A DNA stretch of 64,000 bases from Nannocystis sp. RBIL2. GTDB lineage: Bacteria; Myxococcota_A; Polyangia; Nannocystales; Nannocystaceae. The stretch is from contig NZ_JAPNJW010000002.1 in NCBI RefSeq assembly GCF_026626745.1, positions 4,860,151 to 4,924,150 on the forward strand, in the 5' to 3' direction. The notes below the pieces were generated by a model. It was not told where the DNA came from. It saw only the letters and a program-made list of their open reading frames with translations, and did not search any database. Both the position numbers and the translations under genes were made by a program. Positions 18,008 through 27,199 of the stretch are shown here, piece after piece. Position 1 is the first letter of the stretch. Every line of letters starts with the position of its first letter.

Positions 18008-19321
18008 ATGAACGAGCCCACGCATCGACTCCCACCAGGGCCTCGGAGCGAGCTCTGGCAGACCCTTCGTTATCTCCGCGATCCGGTCGGATCGATCCTC
18101 GACCTGGGGCGGCGGCACGGCGACCTCTTCACCTTGCGGAGCCTCGGCGGCGCGATCGTCGTCGCCAGCGCTCCCGAGGCAGTGCGTGCCATCTTCTCCG
18201 CCGAGCCCGACACCTTCGCGCCGTTCGCCGCCGACGCCATGGCCCCCGTGCTCGGGCGCGGCTCGGTCCTCCTGCAGCACGGCGCCGCCCACCGCCGCGC
18301 CCGCAAGTTGATGCAGCCGCCGTTCCACGGCGCGCGCATGCGGGCCTACGGCGCCACCATGCGAGACAGCGCACGCGCCCACCTCGAGGCCGTCCCGTGC
18401 GGCCGCCGGGTTCCGATCGAAGATGTCTTTCGGGACATCTCGCTCGACGTCATCATCCGCACGATCTTCGGCGTCTCGGCCGGCGAGCGGGTCGCCGCCT
18501 GCGGCCGCGGCGTGCGTGACACCATCGCCGCGTTCGGCCCGCTGATCGCCACCTTCCGCGCCCTCCAGCGCGACTTCGCCGGCTTCGGTCCGTGGGCCCG
18601 GTTTCGCCGGCTGCTCGGCGGCGTCCACGACCTCCTGCGGCAGGAGATCGCCGCCCGCGATCCAGCTCGTCCGGGCGACGACATCCTGAGCCTCCTGGTC
18701 GCCGCGCGCGACGAGTCGGGCGCCGCCATGGACGAGCAGGAGATCGTCGAGCAGCTGTTCACGATGGTGATCGCCGGCCACGAGACCACCGCCACTGCGC
18801 TGGCGTGGGCCGTCGACGAGCTGTTGCGGCAGCCCGAGCTGCTCGGCGGTCTGCGCGAGGAGCTGCGGCCGCTCGGCGGCGATCCGGATCGCATCGCCCA
18901 GTCGCCGCTGCTCGACGCAGTGTGCGCCGAGACCCTGCGACTGCACCCCCTGATCCCGCTGGTCTCGCGCAAGCTGCTGCGGCCGTTCGAGGTCGGCGGC
19001 CACCTCTTGCCCGCTGGCACCGGCCTGGGCGCCTGCTTGCTGCTCGTCCACCTCCGCGAGGCCCGCTACCCCGAGCCCCTGCGCTTCCGCCCGCAGCGCT
19101 TCCTCGGCGGCAAGCACCCGCCGCCGCACGAGTACCTGCCGTTCGGCGGCGGCGCGCGGCGCTGCCTCGGCGCCGCCTTCGCGCTGCACGAGATGAAGGT
19201 CGTGCTGGCGACCCTGATCCTCGAGTTCGAGCTCGAGCTCGCCGCCGCGCCCGCGCGCACGGGGGTGCGCGCCGCCACGATCGGCCCGAAGGGCGGCGTC
19301 CCCGTGGTCCGCCGCCGCTGA
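18008..19321 (+). CDS. Cytochrome P450
   Basis: 437 residues from ATG 18008 (MNEPTHRLPPGPRSELWQTL, with the usual PPGP opening). The I-helix oxygen-binding motif is AGHETTATALAWAVDE, the ExxR motif is ETLRLHP, and the heme-thiolate loop is FGGGARRCLGAAFALHEM with the cysteine ligand. The layout is that of a soluble bacterial class I P450 of the CYP102/CYP4-like clan. No ferredoxin or reductase is encoded beside it. The substrate cannot be told from sequence. GATGTC-TTTCGG-GACATC at 18424 inside the gene resembles the palindromic repeats but encodes conserved-looking P450 text. Confidence 0.93.
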   Translation: MNEPTHRLPPGPRSELWQTLRYLRDPVGSILDLGRRHGDLFTLRSLGGAIVVASAPEAVRAIFSAEPDTFAPFAADAMAPVLGRGSVLLQHGAAHRRARKLMQPPFHGARMRAYGATMRDSARAHLEAVPCGRRVPIEDVFRDISLDVIIRTIFGVSAGERVAACGRGVRDTIAAFGPLIATFRALQRDFAGFGPWARFRRLLGGVHDLLRQEIAARDPARPGDDILSLLVAARDESGAAMDEQEIVEQLFTMVIAGHETTATALAWAVDELLRQPELLGGLREELRPLGGDPDRIAQSPLLDAVCAETLRLHPLIPLVSRKLLRPFEVGGHLLPAGTGLGACLLLVHLREARYPEPLRFRPQRFLGGKHPPPHEYLPFGGGARRCLGAAFALHEMKVVLATLILEFELELAAAPARTGVRAATIGPKGGVPVVRRR

Positions 19322-19609
19322 CGCGCCTGGTGATCTGCCGCGCGGTCACGCGGTCGCGCCGTCCCCGACAACCACCGCTGAAACGCGGCCTCCTGCTGAC
19401 TTGCCGCCGCGACCGCGGACTCGCCGTCTCGATGGCCTCGCTGGGGCTTGGCCGCGCCCTGGTGCTCTGCCGCCGTTCCCGCGCAGCCTCGCCGTTCCCG
19501 CCGAGCACCGCTGAAGCGCGGTTCGCCTGCCGTGCTGCGGACTCCTCCCGTGTGCCCGCGCGACCGCGCAGGCTTGCCTGCCGCGGCCGCCCGCGCGTAG
19601 CCTGGGCGC

Positions 19610-19939
19610 GTGAGCCTGACCCAGATCAGCTACTTCGTCGCCGTCGCCGAGGAGCAGCACGTCGGCCGCGCGGCGCAGCGGCTGCACGTGTCGCAGCCGC
19701 CGGTGACCCGGCAGATCCGCCAGCTCGAGGACGAGCTCGGCACCCGCCTGTTCGACCGCACCCCGCGCGGCGTCCGCCTCTTGCCCGCCGGCGAGCGCTT
19801 CCTCGCCCACGCCCGGGCCATCCTCGCCGAGGTCGACGCCGCTCGCCGCGCGGTCGCCGAATCTTTATCAAAAGACATGCCCGATGGAGCATGCCCATTA
19901 GGACATGTCCCGATCGCCATGCGCGGCCAGCCGTCCTGA
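19610..19939 (+). pseudogene. Truncated LysR-family regulator (DNA-binding domain only)
   Basis: 109 residues from a GTG start. Residues 1-85 form a normal LysR winged helix (LTQISYFVAVAEEQHVGRAA, SQPPVTRQIRQLEDELGTRL, FDRTPRGVRLLPAGERFLAH). The ~200-residue effector-binding domain is missing. The frame ends with SKDMPDGACPLGHVP, which is encoded by a cluster of CATGTCC palindromes, so the repeat marks the truncation point. It could still bind DNA as a short protein, but it is more likely a broken gene. Confidence 0.75.
19874..19910. repeat. CATGTCC palindromic element cluster at the end of the LysR stub
   Basis: GACATG (19874) and CATGTC at 19904-19909 form the outer inverted pair. GCATGCCC and related half-sites lie between them (19889-19897). 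The cluster provides the last codons of the truncated LysR frame. Confidence 0.6.
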
Positions 19940-20015
19940 GCGGACCTGCAGCCCGGCCGCAGCGGCGCCGAAGAGCGCTCGGCCCTCCTGCGGCGGACCT
20001 CCGCGACCCATGAGA

Positions 20016-20049
20016 GAAGCGCCGCCGCCCGTGAGGGCAGCGGCGCTTC
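20016..20049 (-). terminator. Strong hairpin downstream of the EF-hand gene
   Basis: A 15-base stem with one mismatch (outer 10 bases GAAGCGCCGC and its reverse complement are perfect) and a GTGA loop. It is 34 bases downstream of the minus-strand stop at 20083. No T-run follows on that strand (CTCTCATGG), so intrinsic termination is plausible but not classical. Confidence 0.55.
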
Positions 20050-20082
20050 GGTGTTCCTGACCCGGCTTCGCGGGAGGTCGGC

Positions 20083-20793
20083 TCATTCGCCGCGCGGGCC
20101 GCGGTGCTTCTCGCCGTGGTGGGCCTGCTTGAACGCCACCAGCTCCTCGCGGGTCAGCTTGCCGTCGCTGTTGCTGTCGGCCTCGGCGAACTTCTCCGCC
20201 AGCTTGTGGTGCCCGGCCACCTCGTCGGCGGTCAGCGCGTTGTCGCTGTTCACGTCGAGCTTGGCCATTATCATCGCCGCGCGCTCGGCCGGGTCCTTGG
20301 GCCCGTCGCCGTGCTTGCCGCCGCGGCCCTTCAGCGCCTTCAGCTCCTCGCGGGTCAGCTTGCCGTCGCTGTCGGTGTCGGCCTCGGCGAACTTCTCCGC
20401 CAGCGGCCCCTCGGTGACCTCGTCGCGGGACAGCGCGCCGTCGCTGTTGGCGTCGAACTTGGCCAGCAGCTTGGTCGCCCGCGCCTCCGGGTCCTTGTGC
20501 CCGCCGCGGTCGCCGCGGTGGCCCTTCATCGCCTTGAGCTCCTCGCGGGTCAGCTTGCCGTCGCCGTCGGCGTCGAGCTCGGCGAACTTCGCCTCGAAGC
20601 GGTGGCCCTTGGCCTCTTCGCGGGAGATGGCGCCGTCGCCGTCCGCGTCGAACTTGGCCATGAAGCCGCCCTTGTGATGACCACCCTCGACCTCCGCGAG
20701 CTCCTGCTCGGTGGGCTCCTCGGTCTCCTCCTTGTCGCAGGCGACGAACAGGAGGGAAAGGGACAGGAAGGCGGCCTTGGTGATGCGTGTCAT
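20083..20793 (-). CDS. EF-hand lipoprotein with six calcium-binding loops
   Basis: 236 residues with a lipoprotein signal (MTRITKAAFLSLSLLFVACD). Six EF-hand loops are visible in order: DADGDGAISREE, DADGDGKLTREE, DANSDGALSRDE, DTDSDGKLTREE, DVNSDNALTADE and DSNSDGKLTREE. All but the fifth keep the glycine at loop position 6 and the final acidic residue. Spacers are rich in His/Gly/Lys (GHRGDRGGHKDP). It should bind several calcium ions on the outer side of a membrane, as a sensor, buffer or adhesion-related protein. Odd and even loops alternate in type, suggesting duplication of a two-loop unit. No operon partner. Confidence 0.88.
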   Translation of the reverse strand: MTRITKAAFLSLSLLFVACDKEETEEPTEQELAEVEGGHHKGGFMAKFDADGDGAISREEAKGHRFEAKFAELDADGDGKLTREELKAMKGHRGDRGGHKDPEARATKLLAKFDANSDGALSRDEVTEGPLAEKFAEADTDSDGKLTREELKALKGRGGKHGDGPKDPAERAAMIMAKLDVNSDNALTADEVAGHHKLAEKFAEADSNSDGKLTREELVAFKQAHHGEKHRGPRGE

Positions 20794-21304
20794 GGTGTGT
20801 CTCCTCGCACCGGGGGGCGGCCTTCGCCGCGCGGGTCAGGGCCCCGGCTCGCATCCTGATATTGGTCGCCCCCGGACTCCCTGCACGCCGGATTACCGTC
20901 GCTTTACAGAGGCCCCCGGCCGCCACAGGGGCAGAGCCCGTAGCACCCCCTGCGACCCGTTCCAGGCCATTTGCGCGGTTCCGCGCCGCGCTCCCGGTTA
21001 CGTCCCGCCAACATTTCCCGCGGTACCCACCCGCCCGAACCCCGCCAAGCGCGCACGCCAGTACGCCGCTCGTCGCCGCGCTCCCAGGGCGCGCGACGCG
21101 AGCCCATGCGGCTCGATCGACGCCTGCGCGGCGTTCGGGCCCTGACGCAATTGATCGCAAACCGGCGGGAACTAACCCATCGAGGGTGCTGCCGGGCCCA
21201 GCGACCGGGTCGCACGCCGGAAGAACCCCGAGCGCGAGCATGCCCCGGGTCGCGCCCGCGCATCGCCGTCCTTTACGAGTCATCACCGCCGAGAGGAAAC
21301 CGCA
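20794..21304. other. Intergenic region, no gene recognised
   Basis: About 510 bases between the divergent EF-hand and FG-GAP lipoprotein genes. It contains a few less GC-rich stretches (GATTACCGTCGCTTTACAG near 20890) but no supportable reading frame or clear promoter pair. Confidence 0.4.
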
Positions 21305-23026
<1,722 letters not shown>

Positions 23027-23185
23027 GGCGGCGTCCCGGGCAACCCGCATCCCCTTCGCCTCTTGGAGTTCAAGCGATGGCTCGCGTCTCCAACGCGTGG
23101 AGCCGAGCGCAGGCCGGCGTCGCTCCCGACGGCGAAACCGCGATCGCTCGTTCGGATGCCCAGCTCGCATTCACCCCAGCGCGCG

Positions 23186-23256
23186 ATGTACCGCCACCTG
23201 CTGCTGGTCGGCCAGCCCGGCTCGGGCAAGACCACCTTCCTGCTGGGGCGACGGGG
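23186..23256 (+). pseudogene. 5' fragment of a P-loop NTPase gene
   Basis: From ATG 23186 the frame reads MYRHLLLVGQPGSGKTTFLL, a textbook Walker A motif at the start of an ATPase or GTPase. After about 22 codons homology-like text ends and the frame runs into the 3' end of the oppositely oriented nitroreductase gene. The rest of the gene is not found nearby. The junction near 23250 is a likely recombination or insertion boundary for the block to its right. Confidence 0.5.
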
Positions 23257-23961
23257 TCAGGCGTGGAACGTCACGCTTTGCTCAATCGGCACCTTACCGA
23301 TCCGGTAGCGGTTGGCCGCGGCGGACCTGTCGGGGTAGCCGAAGGAGATGCCGAACAGCATCTTCGAGGACGGGTCGATGCCGAGCACCTCGCGGATGGT
23401 ATCGGCGTACATCCCGAGCATCGTCTGCGGGATCCCGCCAAGTCCGTGAGCGGTAAGGGCTAGCAGGAACGTCTGCGCGTACATGCCGATGTCCGCCGCT
23501 ACCCGCACGCTGTCGCCGACCTTGGGCATGAACAGGAGGGCGACGTGCGGCGCGCCGAAGAACTCGAGGTTGTACCGCGCGGCCGTCCGGCGCTCCTGGG
23601 TCGCCTCACGCGCGACCCCGATCGCTTGATAGTAGGCCGCTCCCTGGTCCCTGGCGCGTTGCCGGTAGACGCCGTCGAAGTCCTCGAGGTCGAAGCTGAA
23701 GTCGAGCGTGAACCGCCCGGCCTCGTCGGCCGCGAGGATGGCCTGGCTGAGTGCATCACGCTTCGCACCCGACACGATGTGAACCTGCCAGGGTTGCGTG
23801 TTGCAGTTCGACGGCGACCGCTGCGCGTCCTCGAGCGCCGAGCGGAGCAACGCAGCGGGCACCGGAGCGGGAAGGAAGCTGCGCACGGAGTGACGATCGC
23901 GAACGACATCGTGGAACAGGGCTTCGGTCATGTCTTGGGCCTTCATGTCACGCTGCGGCAT
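23257..23961 (-). CDS. Nitroreductase family protein
   Basis: 234 residues; an internal ATG giving MTEALFHDVV would also serve as start. Landmarks are RDRHSVRSFLPAPVPAALLR, DAQRSPSNCNTQPWQVHIVS, FMPKVGDSVRVAADIGMYAQ and LTAHGLGGIPQTMLGMYADT, then GIDPSSKMLFGISFGYPD. These are FMN-binding and family-signature segments of NAD(P)H nitroreductases. The enzyme reduces nitro groups, quinones or enones in the cytoplasm. It is the last gene of a minus-strand block led by a MarR regulator (26192 to 23257), after two F420-type reductase genes, and is about 210 bases from the nearest one. Confidence 0.88.
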   Translation of the reverse strand: MPQRDMKAQDMTEALFHDVVRDRHSVRSFLPAPVPAALLRSALEDAQRSPSNCNTQPWQVHIVSGAKRDALSQAILAADEAGRFTLDFSFDLEDFDGVYRQRARDQGAAYYQAIGVAREATQERRTAARYNLEFFGAPHVALLFMPKVGDSVRVAADIGMYAQTFLLALTAHGLGGIPQTMLGMYADTIREVLGIDPSSKMLFGISFGYPDRSAAANRYRIGKVPIEQSVTFHA

Positions 23962-24171
23962 GGATCAGAACCTTGCTCCCCCTCAGCCCGCTCTCGATAC
24001 GGCAGCACGCGGCGCGGAACGCGACGAAGGGATAGATACGGTTGAGGGGTTTCATCTGGTGAGTGGCCATCACAGGCGTATCGAGACGCCCCTGCGAGCC
24101 CGTGGAGGCACCTGGCCACGAGCCCGGGCACTCCGACGGGCTTCTCATGTCCGGCCTGCCGACGTCGCGGT

Positions 24172-24936
24172 TCACATGAACAACATGCGATGCACGCGAA
24201 TGACGAAATCGGCAGGCGGAACTTCCTTGCTCAGATCGCAGCGTTCGGAAAACACCGCAAACGCCAGATCGCGCCGCTTCGTCAGCCGATCCCGCTCGGC
24301 CCCGGCCAGCGCGGCCGGCAACTCGCTGCGGGAGAGGTCCGTGCAATAGGCGGGTGAGCCCGGCTGATGTCGCCACGACTCGGCGAGCGTGCCGGAATCG
24401 AACGCGTCGAACCCGGTCGCTTCGACCAGCGCCATCCCGACCTTCCGATCCGATTCGCGGTCGGCCGCGACGGGAAGCGCGATGCGGCCCGGCACTCCCG
24501 CCGGCTGGCCATTGTTGACGAAGGACTCCGCGATGATCGAGTTCCACGCCTTGACGATCGGCCGACCCAACTGCTCGGCCACCCACAGGCTCTCGACCTG
24601 ACCGGCCTCGATCGCTGCGACCTTCCCGTCGCGCTGGGGGAAATAGTTCGACGTATCGATGACGACCGTTTCGGCGGGCAGCTGCGCGACCAGCGGCGCG
24701 ATCGCGGGCAGGCGGTTGAGCGGGATCGAGATGATCGCCACGTCCACGTCCTGCAAGGCCTCGGCGGCCGTGACCGCCCGTGCGCCCGTCGCCAAGGTCT
24801 CGGCGTCGATGGTTTCCGGACCGCGTGAGTTGGCGACCTTCACCTCATGGCCGGCCGCCGCCAGCTTCCTCGTCAACGGCTTGCCGATGTGGCCCGTGCC
24901 GAGGATCCCGATCTTCATCTTCGTCGTGTCGTTCAT
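24172..24936 (-). CDS. F420-dependent NADP oxidoreductase-like protein, paralog B
   Basis: 254 residues from ATG 24936 (a second start at MKIGIL is possible). A Rossmann dinucleotide fold opens the protein (MKIGILGTGHIGKPLTRKLA), followed by HEVKVANSRGPETI, ISIPLNRLPAI, TVVIDTSNYFPQRDG and VAEQLGRPIVKAWNSIIAES. The family ends with AALVEATGFDAFDSG-type text. These are NADPH-dependent reductases of the F420-oxidoreductase/YedF-like group, some of which act as dinucleotide-binding redox enzymes without F420. It lies 47 bases downstream of a close paralog in the same operon and is clearly a tandem duplicate. Confidence 0.82.
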   Translation of the reverse strand: MNDTTKMKIGILGTGHIGKPLTRKLAAAGHEVKVANSRGPETIDAETLATGARAVTAAEALQDVDVAIISIPLNRLPAIAPLVAQLPAETVVIDTSNYFPQRDGKVAAIEAGQVESLWVAEQLGRPIVKAWNSIIAESFVNNGQPAGVPGRIALPVAADRESDRKVGMALVEATGFDAFDSGTLAESWRHQPGSPAYCTDLSRSELPAALAGAERDRLTKRRDLAFAVFSERCDLSKEVPPADFVIRVHRMLFM

Positions 24937-24983
24937 GGTAGATCCTTGGGGGCTGCTAAACGTATGAGTGGTTGCGTCAAGGC

Positions 24984-25730
24984 TCACATGAACAGCGCAC
25001 GGCTCAGGCGGACGCCGTATTCCGCATCTGGGTTCGTGGTGCCGTCCCCAACCCTTTCGATGATAGCCGCAACAGCCAGGTCGCGCCGCTTCGGCAATCG
25101 CGCCCGCTCCGCCGCAGCAAGAGCGGCCGCCATCTCCTCGCGGGTGAGGTCCGTGCAGTAGCACGGAGCGCCAGGCTGCTGCCGCCACGACTCGGCAAGC
25201 GTCCCTGCGTCGAATGCGTCGAGCCCGGTATCCTCGACGAGTGCCATTCCCACCTTGCGGTCCCTGTCACGATCGGCTGCAACAGGCAGAGCGATGCGGT
25301 CCGCGCTCCCCGCAGGCTTGCCCTTCTTCGCAAAAGAGTCGGAACCGATCGCGTTCCATGCCTTGACGATGGGACGGCCCAACTGCTCGGCCACCCACAG
25401 GCTCTCGACCTGACCGGCTTCGATCGCGTCGATCCTGCCGTCCCGTCCCGGATAATAGTTCGACGTATCGATGACGACCGTCTCGGCTGGAACGCTGGTG
25501 ATGAGCGGCGCGACCTCGGGAAGGCGATTGAGGGGGATCGACAGGATCACGACGTCAACGCCGGCCACGGCTTCCGGCGCCGTGACCGCGTGTGCGCCAG
25601 AGGACAGCACATCGGCCGCGATCGTGTCCGGGCCGCGGGAGTTGGCCACCTTCACGTCATGTCCGGCCGCACTCAGCTTTCGGACCAGGGTCTTGCCGAT
25701 GTGGCCAGTCCCCAAAATACCGATCTTCAT
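24984..25730 (-). CDS. F420-dependent NADP oxidoreductase-like protein, paralog A
   Basis: 248 residues. The same fold and landmarks as its downstream neighbour are present: MKIGILGTGHIGKTLVRKLS, HDVKVANSRGPDTI, LSIPLNRLPEVAPL, VVIDTSNYYPGRDGRIDAIE, VAEQLGRPIVKAWNAIGS, and the end text AESWRQQPGAPCYCTDL. By eye the two proteins are identical at well over half of positions, diverging most at the C-terminus. It follows the MarR gene by 30 bases, so the MarR protein probably controls it. A role in reductive detoxification with the nitroreductase is inferred. Confidence 0.83.
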   Translation of the reverse strand: MKIGILGTGHIGKTLVRKLSAAGHDVKVANSRGPDTIAADVLSSGAHAVTAPEAVAGVDVVILSIPLNRLPEVAPLITSVPAETVVIDTSNYYPGRDGRIDAIEAGQVESLWVAEQLGRPIVKAWNAIGSDSFAKKGKPAGSADRIALPVAADRDRDRKVGMALVEDTGLDAFDAGTLAESWRQQPGAPCYCTDLTREEMAAALAAAERARLPKRRDLAVAAIIERVGDGTTNPDAEYGVRLSRALFM

Positions 25731-25760
25731 GCTTGAAGCTCCTTGAGGTTCTTGAAGGTT

Positions 25761-26192
25761 TCACTCGCTCGCCGGGTGGGCGAGCGCTTCGAGCGTGCGA
25801 CGGAGGTCGTCCAGGCCCTGGTCGGTGAGCTGGCATGCCGACTTGATCTTGTTCGAGATGCCCCGGACCTCGGCTTCGAGGGCGCGGCTACGGGGTGTCA
25901 GATCGACCAGCACGCGGCGTTCATCGGTGCGGTCGCGGGTGCGCGTCACGAAGCCGGCGGCCTCGAGCCGCTTGACCAGCGGCGTGATCGTGCCCGTGTC
26001 CATGTCGAGACGGGTGCCAAGTGCGCCGACAGTCTGTGGTGCGCCATTCAACAGCTCGAGGATCACGAGGTACTGGGGGAAGGTCAGGCCCAGCGGCTCA
26101 AGGAAGGGCTTGTGCAGGCGCGCCATTCGGTTCGCCGCGCCATAAAGCGCGAAGGAAAGTTGCGTGCCGACGGTCTGCCGTTCCGAGGTCAT
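25761..26192 (-). CDS. MarR-family regulator, OhrR-like but lacking the peroxidatic cysteine
   Basis: 143 residues. The sequence follows OhrR closely: QLSFALYGAANRMARLHKPF, LGLTFPQYLVILELL, LGTRLDMDTGTITPLVKRLE and TRTRDRTDERRVLVDLTPRS (the winged-helix DNA-binding part). In OhrR the N-terminal motif is LCFxLY with a peroxide-sensing cysteine. Here that position is Ser13 (LSFALY), while a later cysteine remains (KSACQLTD). Sensing must therefore differ from classical organic-peroxide oxidation. It is the first gene of the operon with the two reductases and the nitroreductase. A palindrome overlapping its promoter (26204-26220) is the likely autoregulatory site. Confidence 0.85.
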   Translation of the reverse strand: MTSERQTVGTQLSFALYGAANRMARLHKPFLEPLGLTFPQYLVILELLNGAPQTVGALGTRLDMDTGTITPLVKRLEAAGFVTRTRDRTDERRVLVDLTPRSRALEAEVRGISNKIKSACQLTDQGLDDLRRTLEALAHPASE

Positions 26193-26203
26193 CGTTCTCT
26201 TGT

Positions 26204-26239
26204 GCGCTAGAAACTAGCGCGCTGCTGATAACCTGTCAA
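26204..26239 (-). promoter_or_regulatory. Promoter and MarR-type operator of the redox operon
   Basis: On the minus strand TTGACA (26239-26234) and TAGTTT (26216-26211) are spaced by exactly 17 bases. The -10 box lies inside a perfect palindrome GCGCTAG-TTT-CTAGCGC (26220-26204), 11 bases before the marR start. This is a compact arrangement for repression by the encoded MarR protein. Confidence 0.7.
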
Positions 26240-26444
26240 GCCGCCGGCTCACCCATCGCGCGCGCCCAGATCGGCGGCGTGGGCGCGCCCCCGCGCCGTC
26301 TGTGCTCGCTCACCTGGCAGGGCGGGCGGTCAGCTGCGCCATCGCCGCCACCTGGACGAGGAGCTCGATAGGGCGCCCTTCGCACAGCCAGCACGCGCGT
26401 CTTCAGCATGAAGCCGAGCGCTCGAGGCTCCCTTCCGCATCCTG

Positions 26445-27128
26445 CTAGCGCGCGGGCCGGCGTCGCTCTCGACGGCCGGTCGCTCGCGGGTCCGCCGGAC
26501 GCACCCACTCGGCCCCTGTCGGCAGCTCTGCCCGCAATCCTGCGGTGATGAGCCGCAGACCGTAGTCGAAGCGCGCCTCGAGGTCGCCGTCGATCAGGTG
26601 CGAGAACGCGGCCGCGAGCTGAGGGAAGCGCGTCGGGTCGAGCGCCGCCCGCAGCCGCTGCGGCCCGTCGCCCGACGTCGTGCTCAGCGCCTGCTGCTCG
26701 AGGGTGAAGCCGATCACGTAGTACGTGATCGTCCAGGCGCCCCAGGCGACCGCCCGCAGGGGCAAGCCCGCCTCACGTAGCGCTGCCAGCAGCCGCTCGG
26801 AGATCCGCAGCGTGTTCGGCTGCGCCACGTACGTTCCTCCGAACACCCTTGCCCCGTCGCGATGGGCGAGCAACGCCGCGCGCAGCTGGCCCGCGAGCTC
26901 GATCGCCCGGGCGAGCCCTGGAGCGGCTGCGGGCGGGCTCGCGCCGCAGTCGGCCAGCATCGCCTCCGCCATCGCCTCGAGCAGCTCCTGCTTGTTCTTG
27001 ACGTGCCAGTAGAGCGTCGCCGCCTTCACGTTCAGCTTCTCGCCGAGCCGCCGCATCGTCAGGCCGTCGAGCCCGACCTCGTCCAGCAGCTCCAGGGCCG
27101 CCTCCACCACCTGCTCGCGTCGCAGCAT
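26445..27128 (-). CDS. TetR-family regulator, tetracycline-repressor-like
   Basis: 227 residues. The N-terminus is close to the true TetR class: LRREQVVEAALELLDEVGLD, LTMRRLGEKLNVKAATLYWH and VKNKQELLEAMAEAML. The C-terminal domain has YYVIGFTLEQQA, typical of the TetR_C ligand domain. The gene is divergent from a FAD monooxygenase gene, with two operator-like palindromes in the 71-base gap. This mirrors tetR/tetA-type control. The inducing ligand is probably a polycyclic or aromatic compound handled by the monooxygenase; that is inference. The tail after residue 200 is Arg-rich and of low complexity. Confidence 0.87.
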   Translation of the reverse strand: MLRREQVVEAALELLDEVGLDGLTMRRLGEKLNVKAATLYWHVKNKQELLEAMAEAMLADCGASPPAAAPGLARAIELAGQLRAALLAHRDGARVFGGTYVAQPNTLRISERLLAALREAGLPLRAVAWGAWTITYYVIGFTLEQQALSTTSGDGPQRLRAALDPTRFPQLAAAFSHLIDGDLEARFDYGLRLITAGLRAELPTGAEWVRPADPRATGRRERRRPAR

Positions 27129-27139
27129 GCGCTTGACTT

Positions 27140-27174
27140 TCTAACACCGTTAGAGAACTCTAACACTGTTCGAG
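27140..27174. promoter_or_regulatory. Two tandem TetR-type operators
   Basis: Site 1 is TCTAAC-ACC-GTTAGA (27140-27154, perfect). Site 2 is CTCTAAC-ACT-GTTCGAG (27158-27174, one mismatch). Their centres are 19 bases apart on the same face of the helix, between the divergent tetR-like and monooxygenase starts. The half-site resembles the tetracycline operator half-site CTCTATC. The layout suggests that the regulator binds both sites and represses both genes. Confidence 0.7.
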
Positions 27175-27199
27175 TTTTTCACTCGACGAGGAGGTCCTC

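Noticed and set aside
18424-18441. GATGTC-TTTCGG-GACATC in the P450 gene as a member of the palindrome family
   Set aside because: It encodes VFRDIS within a normal P450 segment, and the arms are only 6 bases. It is probably coding coincidence.
23948-24052. Small minus-strand frame between the reductase and nitroreductase genes
   Set aside because: About 35 codons with no ribosome site or recognisable text; its 3' end overlaps the nitroreductase start.
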